This document shows positions 55,359 to 64,000 of a stretch of DNA of 64,000 nucleotides, piece after piece (positions within the stretch are counted from its first letter, which is position 1; each line of letters starts with the position of its first letter). Below the pieces are notes generated by a model. The model ran no database searches, had not been told where the DNA came from, and saw only the letters and a list, made by a program, of their open reading frames with translations. The DNA lies in assembly GCA_963843275.1 (NCBI GenBank), contig CAWJJM010000002.1, positions 22,390 through 86,389 on the forward strand, given 5' to 3'. The position numbers were made by a program, and so were the translations under genes. Origin of the DNA: CAWJJM01 sp963843275 (GTDB taxonomy: Bacteria; Acidobacteriota; Thermoanaerobaculia; Multivoradales; JBCCEF01).

Positions 55359-56716
55359 CGAGCACGTCCGCCGGTTCGGGAGCCGCCAACACCGCCTGCC
55401 GCCTGCGTGCTCCCCAGGCGCCGCCCGACGTCCGGCCGCGCGGCCGGTCTCGGTTTGGGAGACGCGAGCAGGAGGGGGGAGCGGCGGGAGGTGAGGGCCC
55501 GGCGGAGCCGGTTGACCGCGGGGAAGCGGGTGGGCGCCCCCGCGGCGGTCAGGAGCTCGCCCGCCGTCGCCGTCCCGTCGGCGGCTTCGACGATGCGCCG
55601 CAGCAGCGGATCGGGGGGCGGCGGAGGGAACGGGTGGGACGACCCGCTGCGGCGGTAGCGCCCCTCCGCGGTGAGCGACCAGCCGGTGCGGGTGGTCGCG
55701 GTACGGGCGAAGGGCATGCCCAGGAACTCGTCGCACAGGGTTCGTTCGTCGGGCCGCGGAGACTGCCCCTCGCCGCGCCCGAGGTAGAACCAGAGCATCG
55801 GCGAGCGGTCGCCGAGCACCAGTTGCGCGACCTCCCAGCGGGAGACGTCGTCGAGGCCGAGGTAGCGGTCGGTGAGCTCGCGGTCGGTGGGCTCCAGGTT
55901 CCAGAGGTCGGTTCCGGCCGTGGCGTCCCACACGGTGCGCTCCGGGTGGAGGAGCTCCAGGCCGCAGTGGCGCGTCATCGCGGCGAGCTCCCCGACGGTG
56001 AAGGAGTGCTCCACCGGCTGCAGGAAGGTGTCGGCGAGCAGCTCGCGGGAGCCCCTCTCGGCAACGAAACGGCCGAGCCGGTCGTCGACGGGGTACTCGT
56101 CGAGCAGCCGGGTGGCGATCCGCAGCCGGGCCTCGGACGGGTCGTCCTCCCCCGGCTCCGGCGGCGCGGCGGTGAGCCGGCGGATCGCCTGCTGGTAGGC
56201 GGCGGCGCCGAGGCGATGGAACCGGTTGTAGACCATCAGCTCGAGCAGTCCGCCGGGGCGCAGCGCCCGCGCCAGGCAGGCGACGCCTTCGGCGGGGTCC
56301 GCCAGGTGGTGGACGACGCCGATCGAGATCACCAGGTCGAAGCGCTCCCGGTAGCCGGCGGTGAGCAGGCTCTCCTGGCGCAGGGCGAGGTTGGTGACCC
56401 CCAGCTCTTCGGCGACCTGCTCCGCGGCGGCGAGCGAGCGCTCCGCGAGATCGGAGGCGACGACCTCGGCGTCGGGGAAAGCAAGGGCGGTCGAGATCGC
56501 CTCGAACCGGCCGCATCCGGCGACCCAGATCCGCGGCCGGAGTGGAAGCCTCTCCGCCCGCCAGTCGCCGAGGGTCTGCAGCAGGGCCCGGCGTTCGAGG
56601 TCGGGATCGCCGGCCCGGCTGAAGGCGGCCGGCTGCGGCGGGAACTGGTAGCGGTTGTAGAAGGAACAGTTTTGCCTGTCCACCCGCTCGGACGTCGCCG
56701 CCTCCGTGGTGCTCAC
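55268..56716 (-). CDS. Class I SAM-dependent methyltransferase
   Basis: The literal ORF is 482 residues long. Residues about 60-175 form a Rossmann methyltransferase domain: WVAGCGRFEA (motif I), VVASDLAERSL (motif II acidic residue), LVISIGVVHHL (motif IV) and LRPGGLLELMVY (post-motif). The long C-terminal part is not recognised. The last 50 or so residues of the literal ORF are low-complexity and overlap the racemase start by 91 bp. In another frame the end reads RRQAVLAAPEPADVLDG and stops at 55351, overlapping the racemase ATG. A single indel near 55425 would explain this, so the true end may be 55351. Substrate unknown. Confidence 0.82.
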   Translation of the reverse strand: MSTTEAATSERVDRQNCSFYNRYQFPPQPAAFSRAGDPDLERRALLQTLGDWRAERLPLRPRIWVAGCGRFEAISTALAFPDAEVVASDLAERSLAAAEQVAEELGVTNLALRQESLLTAGYRERFDLVISIGVVHHLADPAEGVACLARALRPGGLLELMVYNRFHRLGAAAYQQAIRRLTAAPPEPGEDDPSEARLRIATRLLDEYPVDDRLGRFVAERGSRELLADTFLQPVEHSFTVGELAAMTRHCGLELLHPERTVWDATAGTDLWNLEPTDRELTDRYLGLDDVSRWEVAQLVLGDRSPMLWFYLGRGEGQSPRPDERTLCDEFLGMPFARTATTRTGWSLTAEGRYRRSGSSHPFPPPPPDPLLRRIVEAADGTATAGELLTAAGAPTRFPAVNRLRRALTSRRSPLLLASPKPRPAARPDVGRRLGSTQAAGGVGGSRTGGRARWLSGRSAPWASPVGWGPWPPPSSCAPSTG

Positions 56717-56801
56717 ACGTATCTAGTGCCCCCGTCCGTCGGAGCGGGACAGGGACGGCGACCGGCGGGAGCGGCGGGGATCGGCCCGAAGCGCGCCGGC
56801 C

Positions 56802-57183
56802 CTATCCCGGGATCCGCGCCACCAGGTCGATCTCGACCAGCGCGCCCTTGGGCAGCGCCGCCACCTGCACCGTGCTGCGCGCCGGGCGGTGGTCGCCCAT
56901 CGCTTCGCCGTAGAGCTCGTTGAGCTTGGGGAAGTCGGCGAGGTCGGTGACGTAGATGGTGGCCTTGACGACGTCGGTGAAGGCGCAGCCGGCCGCGGTG
57001 AGGACGTGGCGCAGGTTGGCCAGCACGCGGCGGGCCTGCTGCTCGAAGCCGCCCTCCTCGAGCTTGCCGCTCTCCGGGTCGAGCGCGATCTGGCCGGAGG
57101 TGTAGAGCCAGCCGTCGACGGAAACGGCTTGCGAGTAGGGGCCGATGGCCGCCGGGGCGCGGCGCGGTATGTAGAAACTCCAT
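56802..57183 (-). CDS. ridA: RidA family enamine/imine deaminase (frameshifted near its start)
   Basis: RidA hydrolyses reactive enamine/imine intermediates of amino-acid metabolism such as 2-aminoacrylate. The start ATG (57183-57181) follows a perfect AAGGAG five bases upstream and gives MEFLHTAPR; the family segment APAAIGPYSQAVSVDGWLY then appears in a different frame. One base too many near 57155 explains this. From there the protein is standard: SGQIALDPESGKL, ANLRHVLTAAGC, and PARSTVQVAALPKGALVEID with the substrate-binding Arg. The corrected length is about 126 residues, normal for the family. It lies 51 bp downstream of hpt on the same strand. The break is probably a sequence error. 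Confidence 0.85.
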
Positions 57184-57234
57184 GGGATCTCCTTGGATTC
57201 GATGGCGGAGGCAGCGGATTCGATGCCGCGGCGC

Positions 57235-57786
57235 TTACTCGCCGACGTCTTCGCCGTCGAGCACGCCGATGTAGGGGAGGTTGCGGTAGAGGCCGTCGTA
57301 ATCGAGGCCGTAGCCGACCACGAAGACGTCGTCGATGTCGAAGCCCTTGTAGTCGATCGGCACCGGCACCTGCCGCGCCCGCTCCTTGTTGAGCAGCGAG
57401 CACAGGCGGACGCTCTTGGCGCCGCGGAAGCGTAGCAGGTCGAGGATGGTGCGCAAGGTGTAGCCGGTGTCGACGATGTCCTCGATGAGCAGCACGTCGC
57501 GGTCGCGGATCGCCGTGTCGAGGTCCTTGCGGATGCGCACCTCGCCCGGCGACGTGCCGCCGCGGTAGCTGGTGGTCTGGAAGAAGTCGATGACCACCGG
57601 CAGGAACTTCACCTCCTCGAGGAGGTCGACCATGAAGAACACCGAGCCGGTGAGGATGCCGACGCAGACCAGCGGATCGGAGGCTTCGCGCCCCTCGCCG
57701 TCGTAGTCGCGCTCGATCTCGGCGGCGAGCTCGGAGATCCGCCGCGCCAGGTCCTGCTCGGAGATCAACACCTCGGGCATCTTCAC
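57235..57786 (-). CDS. hpt: Hypoxanthine phosphoribosyltransferase
   Basis: This 183-residue purine-salvage enzyme joins hypoxanthine or guanine to PRPP to give IMP or GMP. The PRPP-binding motif LLIEDIVDTGYTL (about residues 99-111) is intact, as are the LVCVGILTGSVFFMVDL strand-loop and the C-terminal VVGYGLDYDGLYRNLPYIGVL region. I choose GTG 57786-57784 as the start because AAGGAGG lies nine bases upstream; the ATG two codons later is too far from it. It probably forms an operon with ridA and is divergent from the gene at 57947. Length is normal. Confidence 0.93.
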   Translation of the reverse strand: MKMPEVLISEQDLARRISELAAEIERDYDGEGREASDPLVCVGILTGSVFFMVDLLEEVKFLPVVIDFFQTTSYRGGTSPGEVRIRKDLDTAIRDRDVLLIEDIVDTGYTLRTILDLLRFRGAKSVRLCSLLNKERARQVPVPIDYKGFDIDDVFVVGYGLDYDGLYRNLPYIGVLDGEDVGE

Positions 57787-57860
57787 TGCGGGTCCCCTCC
57801 TTCTGCGATGAATCCGCCTCCCGCGCCGGGTGCAAACGGCGGGTTCGGCGGCTTTCAGGC

Positions 57861-57919
57861 TACAATTCGAGACGATTCGACGTTTCCGACCCGGTTTCGA
57901 CCGGTACTCGGTTTCGACC
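57861..57919 (+). promoter_or_regulatory. TTCGA-rich stretch with an 11-bp direct repeat upstream of 57947
   Basis: The 160-bp gap between divergent hpt and the 57947 gene holds a TACAAT (57861-57866) that could be a -10 box, without a clear -35. Four TTCGA pentamers follow. Two of these sit in an 11-bp direct repeat, CGGTTTCGACC, at 57892-57902 and 57909-57919, 17 bp apart. It could be an operator; no protein is implied. Confidence 0.35.
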
Positions 57920-57946
57920 TATGGTCTCCACCGACGAGGCGTGGCC

Positions 57947-59080
57947 ATGTCCGTACAGGAGCTCAGCGACCTTCACCGGCGGTACGTCGACCTCTCGCAG
58001 CGCTTCCGCGCCGGGTGGGTCTACCACCAGTTCGTGCAGAGCCTCGCCCGCGTCAACGGCGAAGAGCCGCCGCCGTCGCCCTACTCGAACCGCTTCCAGG
58101 AGCTCTACGGCCAGCTCAAGGAGTGCTCCCAGAGCCTGACCCCGGGCGAGTCGGCACCGCTGGGCGGCCGTTTCGACGGCATCGGCGAAGAGATCGGCGA
58201 CCTGCTGGCCTCGCTGCTGGCGGAGGATAGCAAAGTGGCGCCGCCCACGTTGCGCCACTTCTTCCAGAAGTTCCGCAACTACGACGAGAAAATCCTCGCC
58301 CAGCTCACCCGCTTCTACCTCTTCGCCTGCTCCGAGGACGACTGGACCGCCGACCGCCGCGACAAGGTGGACTTCCTGGTCACCCGCCTCGGCGTCGAGC
58401 TGCGCCGCACCGACCTCGGCCCCGGTTCCGGCACCAGCCGCGAGCGGGAGATCTTCCAGAGCTTCTGGAAGGTGGTCGGCTACCCGGAGCCGTCGGCGGA
58501 GAAGCTGCAGGGCCTGAAGCGCGCGCTGGAGGAGATCCGCCGCGAGCTCGACGGCGTCGCCAGCCTCGACGAGCTCACCGAGAGCGAGTCGCTGCGCACC
58601 TACCGCGAGTTCAAGCACAGCCTCGGCCCGCTGTTCTTCCACGCCGAGATCCTCGCTTCGGTGCTGGCCACCAACCTCGCCTTCCGCGAGACGGTGCGCC
58701 GCCTCTACCAGAAGGAGGAGCAGCGCATCGCCGCCGACTACCAGCGCATCTTCGACCTCGAGCGGGAGGTGCCGGTGGACGTGCAGCTCGACCAGGAGCT
58801 GACCCTGTTCCGCCAGCAGGTGGAGCGCTTCGAGCGCCGCCTGCAGCAGGACGAGATGCGCCTCGACGAGCTGGTCGAGCTGCGCGAGCGGGCACGCTCC
58901 CTGATCCCCCGCCTGTCCACCGGCAATGGCGCCGGCGACGACGCAGAGACGGACGGCCCCGTGGCGGAGGGCGAGGCGGAGCCGGCGACCTCGGAAGACG
59001 CCGACACCGGCTTCGGCGCCTCCGTGCCATGGCCGACGACGAGCCGGAGCCGCGCGACGCGGCGGCCCCCCCGAGCCTGA
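57947..59080 (+). CDS. Uncharacterised helix-rich protein
   Basis: About 377 residues from ATG 57947 (MSVQELSDLHRRYVDL). I do not recognise a family. It looks almost wholly alpha-helical: a Tyr/Phe-rich N-terminal part, a middle part with RDKVDFLVTRLGVELRR, a probable coiled coil at about residues 265-335 (LRETVRR-type heptads through LFRQQVERFERRLQQDEMRL), then an acidic Ala/Glu/Pro tail. No signal peptide or TM segment. The literal ORF opens further upstream at GTG 57830, but that extension is unlike the rest and I prefer 57947. It overlaps the next gene by 52 bp, suggesting joint expression and perhaps a complex. Confidence 0.75.
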   Translation: MSVQELSDLHRRYVDLSQRFRAGWVYHQFVQSLARVNGEEPPPSPYSNRFQELYGQLKECSQSLTPGESAPLGGRFDGIGEEIGDLLASLLAEDSKVAPPTLRHFFQKFRNYDEKILAQLTRFYLFACSEDDWTADRRDKVDFLVTRLGVELRRTDLGPGSGTSREREIFQSFWKVVGYPEPSAEKLQGLKRALEEIRRELDGVASLDELTESESLRTYREFKHSLGPLFFHAEILASVLATNLAFRETVRRLYQKEEQRIAADYQRIFDLEREVPVDVQLDQELTLFRQQVERFERRLQQDEMRLDELVELRERARSLIPRLSTGNGAGDDAETDGPVAEGEAEPATSEDADTGFGASVPWPTTSRSRATRRPPRA

Positions 59081-59559
59081 TCCAGGAGCCCTACCGGCGC
59101 CTGGTGGAGGCGCTCGGCGAGACCACCCTCGGGTCGCCGGCGCGCAGCGTCGTGCTGACCCCGGAGGTCTACCCCTTCCGCCTCGAGGCGCGCGAGGTGG
59201 TGGCCTACCGGCGGCTGCACGAGGGCGCCCTCGGCGGCGGCGGTCACGACCTCGACACCGAGCGGTTCCTGCTCGAGGGGGCGGCGCTGCGGGTCGCCCT
59301 GCACGGCTCGGTGGAGGTCACCCGCGAAGCGCTGGACAACACCGCCGACACCGACGACATCGCCCTCCACGCCCGCCGCCTGGCCTCGCTCGGCGACGCC
59401 TACCTGCGCCGCTACGACCATCTGCAGGAGCAGGCGCTGCTCGACGGCACCCTCGACGAAGCGCGCAGCCTCGCCGTCCTGCGGGTGCGCATGATGCGCG
59501 ACTACGCCGAGCTGTGGCTGCTCGCCCACCACGACCTGCGCCGCGGCGACGGCGTCTAG
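59029..59559 (+). CDS. Uncharacterised protein, partner of the preceding gene
   Basis: 176 residues starting MADDEPEPRDAAAPPSLIQEPYRRL. I do not recognise a family. After an acidic/proline N-terminal tail it has a mixed region with VVLTPEVYPFRLEAREVVAYRRL, then helices rich in Leu, Arg and Asp (LGDAYLRRYDHLQEQALLDG, ARSLAVLRVRMMRDYAELW). No membrane segment or signal peptide. No clear Shine-Dalgarno lies before ATG 59029, and the start overlaps the previous gene by 52 bp, so translation is likely coupled. It ends 7 bp before the convergent phosphorylase gene. Confidence 0.75.
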   Translation: MADDEPEPRDAAAPPSLIQEPYRRLVEALGETTLGSPARSVVLTPEVYPFRLEAREVVAYRRLHEGALGGGGHDLDTERFLLEGAALRVALHGSVEVTREALDNTADTDDIALHARRLASLGDAYLRRYDHLQEQALLDGTLDEARSLAVLRVRMMRDYAELWLLAHHDLRRGDGV

Positions 59560-59566
59560 CCCCTCC

Positions 59567-60419
59567 TCAGCCCCCGTCGGCCGGTTCCACCAGCCGCGGG
59601 TCGGCGAGCACGGCGCCGAGCAGGCGCTGCACGCCGGCCGGCGGCGGCCTGGCCGGCTTCGAGCACCTCCTCGTGGTCGAGCGGCTCGCCGGTGACGCCG
59701 GCGGCGGCGTTGGTGACCAGCGACAGGCCGAGGCAGCGCAGGCCCATGTGGCGGGCGGCGATCACCTCGAGCACCGTCGACATGCCGGTGACGTCGCCAC
59801 CCAGGGTGCGCAGCATGCGCACCTCCGCCGGCGTCTCGTAGCTCGGCCCGGAGAGACCGACGTAGACCCCGGTCGCCAGGTCGATCCCCAGCGCGCCGGC
59901 GTGGTGCTGCATCAGCCTGCGCAGCGCCCGGTCGTAGGCGTTCACCATGTCCGGGAACTGCGGTCCCCACGCCGCCGGCAGCTCGCCGCGCAGCGGGTTC
60001 ATGCCGATCAGGTTGATCTGGTCCTCGATCAGCACCAGGTCGCCCGGTCCGAGATCCTGGCGCAGACCGCCGGTGGCGTTGGTCATCACCAGCGTGCTGC
60101 CGCCGAGCCGGGCGAGCAGGCGCACCGGCAGCACCGTCTGGTGGGCGGTGAAGCCCTGGTAGGAGTGGATGCGGCCGCGGAAGTAGAGCACCGGCTGGTC
60201 GGGCGCCGGCATCAGCAGCTCGACCTGCAGCGGGTGCCCGACGATGCCCTGCACCGGGAACGGCAGCAGCTCGGCCAGCGGCACCGGCCCGGCCACCGGC
60301 TCGCCGAGGTCCACCGCCAACCCCGACCCCGACACCAGCGCCGCCTTCGGCCGCGGCCAGCCCAGCGCCTCGTACCGCGCGACGGCGGCTTCGACAGGAG
60401 TGCTCACGTCCTCATTCAT
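59567..60419 (-). CDS. Purine nucleoside phosphorylase (frameshifted near its C terminus)
   Basis: This trimeric-type (PNP/MTAP class) enzyme phosphorolyses purine nucleosides to base and (deoxy)ribose-1-phosphate. Motifs: AALVSGSGLAVDLGE (phosphate loop), GRIHSYQGF, MTNATGGL, VGLSGPSYETPAE with the purine-site Glu, and LSLVTNAAAG with the purine-site Asn. The literal frame runs past HEEVLEAG into low-complexity sequence. In the neighbouring frame the end reads VQRLLGAVLADPRLVEPADGG with a stop at 59567-59569. A single indel near 59645 joins the two, giving about 283 residues, normal for the family. Together with hpt it points to local purine-salvage housekeeping, unrelated to the NRPS. Confidence 0.9.
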
Positions 60420-60538
60420 GGCGCCCGCATCCTACCCGCCACCTGCTACAGTTACCACCCCGGTGCCGGGGTTTTCCACCCCCCACCCCTACCGTTGCGA
60501 GGAACCGCCGCTTCATCCGTGCCCAAGTCGCCACCCGT

Positions 60539-60608
60539 GCCGGGCCGGGGAGGCTCCCGCCCGCAACGTGTGGGTATGAGTGGAGGGCGGGAGCCTCCCC
60601 GGCCCGGC
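60539..60608. repeat. Perfect 24-bp inverted repeat (REP-like hairpin) upstream of lysS
   Basis: The left arm (60539-60562, starting GCCGGGCCGGGGAG) is the exact reverse complement of the right arm (60585-60608), around a 22-nt loop. It lies in the 238-bp gap between divergent phosphorylase and lysS. It has no U-tract, so it is not a standard terminator; it looks like an extragenic palindrome of the REP type or a very short non-autonomous element. Confidence 0.88.
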
Positions 60609-60657
60609 GCGACCCCGATCGACCCCAACCCCGAGACGCCCCAACCCCGAGAACCCC

Positions 60658-62148
<1,491 letters not shown>

Positions 62149-62152
<4 letters not shown>

Positions 62153-63327
62153 GCTTTCCCCTCCACCTGGCGCTGCGCTACCTGCGCTCGACGCGGCGCG
62201 ACGCCTTCGTGTCGTTCCTGTCGGCGGTGGCGGCCGGCGGCATCGCCCTCGGCGTGGCGGCGCTGGTGCTGTCGCTGGCGGCGCTCTCCGGCTTCCAGCG
62301 CGTGCTCACCAGCGAGGTGCTGGCGCGCAGTCCCAGGCTCGAGGTCGAGCTGCCGGCCGGCAGCGGCGACGCGGCGCTGGAGCGGGCGCTGGCCACGGTG
62401 CGCGCCGCCCCCGGCGTGCGCGCCGCCGAGCCGGTGGTGCACGGCACCGGCTGGGTGGTGGTCGAGGGCGGCATGGTGCGCCCGGTCGATCTCACCGGCT
62501 TCGCCGGCAGCGTGCCGGCCTCCTTCCCCGGCGCCGCCGGCGGCCCCGAGGGGCTCTACCTCGACTCGTCGCTGGCCGCCGTGTGGGGCGTCGAGCGCGG
62601 CGACGTGGTGGAGGTGGTGTCGCCGTACCCGACGCTGGTGCCCTTCGGCCCGCCGCTGCCGCGCGTGCGCAGCCTGCCGCTGGCCGGCACCTTCGAGCGC
62701 CCGCGCACCCAGGAGAACCGCTCGCGCGCCGCCCTGCCGCTCGCCGTCGCCCGCTCGCTGCTGCCGGGCCGCCAGCCGTGGATCGAGGCCGACGCCTCGC
62801 TCGACGACGCCGAGGACCTGGGGAAGACGTTGCCCGCCGCCCTGCCGCCGGGCAGCACGGTGCGCACCTGGCGCGACGTCAACCGCTCGCTGTTCTTCGT
62901 CCTGCGCCTGGAGAAGGCGATGATGTTCGTCGCCGTGTCGCTGATCGTGCTGGTGGCGGCGCTGGCGCTGGTCGCCGACCTGGCGCTGATCATCTCGTCG
63001 AAGCGCTCGGAGATCGGCATGCTGGGGGCGATGGGTGCGGGGCCGGCGATGCTGCGCCGCGCCTTCCTGCTGCTCGGCGGCCTGCTCGCCGGCCTCGGCG
63101 CCGGCCTCGGCACGGTGCTCGGAGTGGGCGGTTCCTATGTCCTCGACCGCTACGAGCTGATCGGCCTGCCCGGCGACGTCTACGTCTTCGACCACGTGCC
63201 GTTCCACGTCCGGCCGCTCGACCTGGTGTGGGTGCTGGTCCTCACCGTCACGCTGGCCGCCCTGTTCTCGCTCTACGCCGCGCAGCGCGCCGCCGCGCTG
63301 ACCCCGGTGGAGGCGCTGCGCCGATGA
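62149..63327 (+). CDS. LolC/LolE-type lipoprotein-releasing ABC permease
   Basis: This 392-residue inner-membrane protein probably extracts outer-membrane lipoproteins with the LolD ATPase. The layout is that of LolC/LolE: a cytoplasmic start FPLHLALRYLRSTRRDAFVSF, TM1 at about residues 19-45, a large periplasmic domain (to about 265), and an FtsX block of three helices (AMMFVAVSLIVLVAALALVA, LLLGGLLAGLGAGLGTVLGV, LDLVWVLVLTVTLAALFSLY). It ends AAALTPVEALRR, the usual family ending. The start GTG overlaps the lysS stop and the stop overlaps lolD (ATGA), so the three genes form one operon. A single permease gene is visible, so LolC and LolE functions may be in one homodimeric protein. Confidence 0.9.
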
Positions 63328-64000
63328 CCGCGGATGCCATCCCGGCGGGCGGCGGCGCGGCCACCGGCGTCACCGTCGAGGCCCGCGGCCTGACCAAGAC
63401 CTACCGCGACGGCCAGCGGGTGGTCGAGGTGCTGCGCGACGTCGACCTGGCGGTGGCGCCGGGCGAGCTGGTGGCGGTGGTGGGGCCGTCGGGCTGCGGC
63501 AAGTCGACGCTGCTCCACCTGCTCGGCACCCTCGACCGGCCGGACGGCGGCAGCGTGCGCATCGGCGGCACCGAGGTGTCGACGCTGGCGGGGGAGCGGC
63601 TGGCCGCCTTCCGCAACCGCACCATCGGCTTCGTCTTCCAGTTCCACCAGCTGCTGCCCGACTTCACGGCGCTGGAGAACGTGATGATGCCGGCGCGCAT
63701 CGCCGGCCGGCCGCCGGCGGTGGCCGAGGAGCGCTCGCGCCGGCTGCTCGGCGAGGTCGGGCTCGCCGAGCGCCTCGACCACTTCCCCAGCGAGCTCTCC
63801 GGCGGCGAGCGCCAGCGCGTCGCCCTGTGCCGCGCCCTCTCCCTCGAGCCGCCGCTGCTCCTCGCCGACGAGCCCACCGGCAACCTCGACGCCGCCTCCG
63901 GCGAGCGCGTGCTGGAGCAGCTCGTCGGCCTGCAGAAGAGCCACGGCACCACCGCCGTCCTGGTCACCCACAACCCCGACATCGCGGCCCGCTGCGACCG
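63324..64000 (+). CDS. lolD: LolD-type ABC transporter ATPase (3' partial)
   Basis: The visible 225 residues form an ABC ATPase that powers lipoprotein release with the permease before it. Walker A is VVGPSGCGKSTLL, the Q-loop region is FQFHQLLPDFTALENVMMP, the signature is LSGGERQRVALCRAL, Walker B is LLLADEPTGNLD and the H-loop is VLVTHN. The Q-loop HQLLPxFTAxEN form is typical of LolD. ATG 63324 overlaps the permease stop. The window ends just before the expected C terminus. Confidence 0.92.
   Translation, partial: MTADAIPAGGGAATGVTVEARGLTKTYRDGQRVVEVLRDVDLAVAPGELVAVVGPSGCGKSTLLHLLGTLDRPDGGSVRIGGTEVSTLAGERLAAFRNRTIGFVFQFHQLLPDFTALENVMMPARIAGRPPAVAEERSRRLLGEVGLAERLDHFPSELSGGERQRVALCRALSLEPPLLLADEPTGNLDAASGERVLEQLVGLQKSHGTTAVLVTHNPDIAARCD

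Noticed and set aside
56717..56801. Terminator between ridA and the methyltransferase gene
   Set aside because: Only a short imperfect CCGTC/GACGG stem is seen and no T-tract follows.
60539..60608. Rho-independent terminator
   Set aside because: The hairpin is very strong but has no following T-run on either strand, and it lies between the starts of two divergent genes.

Overview
This is about 64 kb of very GC-rich bacterial DNA whose third codon positions are almost all G or C. About three quarters of it is one multi-gene nonribosomal peptide synthetase (NRPS) locus. The host is probably an Acidobacteriota-like Gram-negative. The evidence is an 806-residue MacB/FtsX-type permease without its own ATPase (the 'ADOP' architecture, best known from Acidobacteria) and a lysS-lolC/E-lolD type operon. 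This taxonomic call is inference; no rRNA gene is present.

Layout. (1) Positions 1-49715 (+) hold five NRPS genes. The first is cut by the window edge. The others are joined by start/stop overlaps (ATGA at three junctions, a 17-bp overlap at a fourth). Together they show 14 adenylation domains plus one vestigial one, 15 carriers, one dedicated epimerase and one terminal thioesterase. (2) 49712-54659 (+), still coupled: a SyrD/PvdE-like cyclic-peptide ABC exporter, the ADOP-type permease, and a DUF4097-like repeat protein. (3) 54612-57786 (-): aspartate/glutamate racemase family protein, SAM methyltransferase, RidA, Hpt. (4) 57947-59559 (+): two unrecognised proteins, the first helix-rich. (5) 59567-60419 (-): purine nucleoside phosphorylase. 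(6) 60658-64000 (+): lysS, a LolC/E-type permease and lolD (cut by the right edge). A perfect 24-bp palindrome lies upstream of lysS.

Product logic. Ten-residue adenylation codes, read by eye against the GrsA positions with Lys517 assumed, give this order: X1(DFWHYGQID)-Ala-X3(DPRNFVLRA, Lys2-like)-X4(DSALVAEVW)-Dab-like(DVWEITADD)-Ser-Gln-Gln-Gln-Asx-Thr-X12(DARSLSQMT)-Dab-like(DIWELTADD)-Val. Val is followed by an epimerase and then a last C-T-TE unit whose adenylation domain has shrunk to a C-terminal stub. Carriers for Ser, the second Gln and Thr carry GGDSI and are followed by a distinct condensation-domain subtype, so those residues may be D-configured. The product would be a peptide of at least 14 residues, probably cyclised by the thioesterase and exported by the SyrD-like pump. 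The start of the assembly line, and so any acyl starter, lies left of the window.

Data quality. Many genes, including lysS, the purine nucleoside phosphorylase and ridA, are broken by single-base indels that leave every family motif intact. The worst patch is 41.4-45.1 kb. Two 1.56-kb near-identical repeats each carry a frameshift that the other lacks. I read these as assembly or sequencing errors, not pseudogenes, and give gene spans across them.
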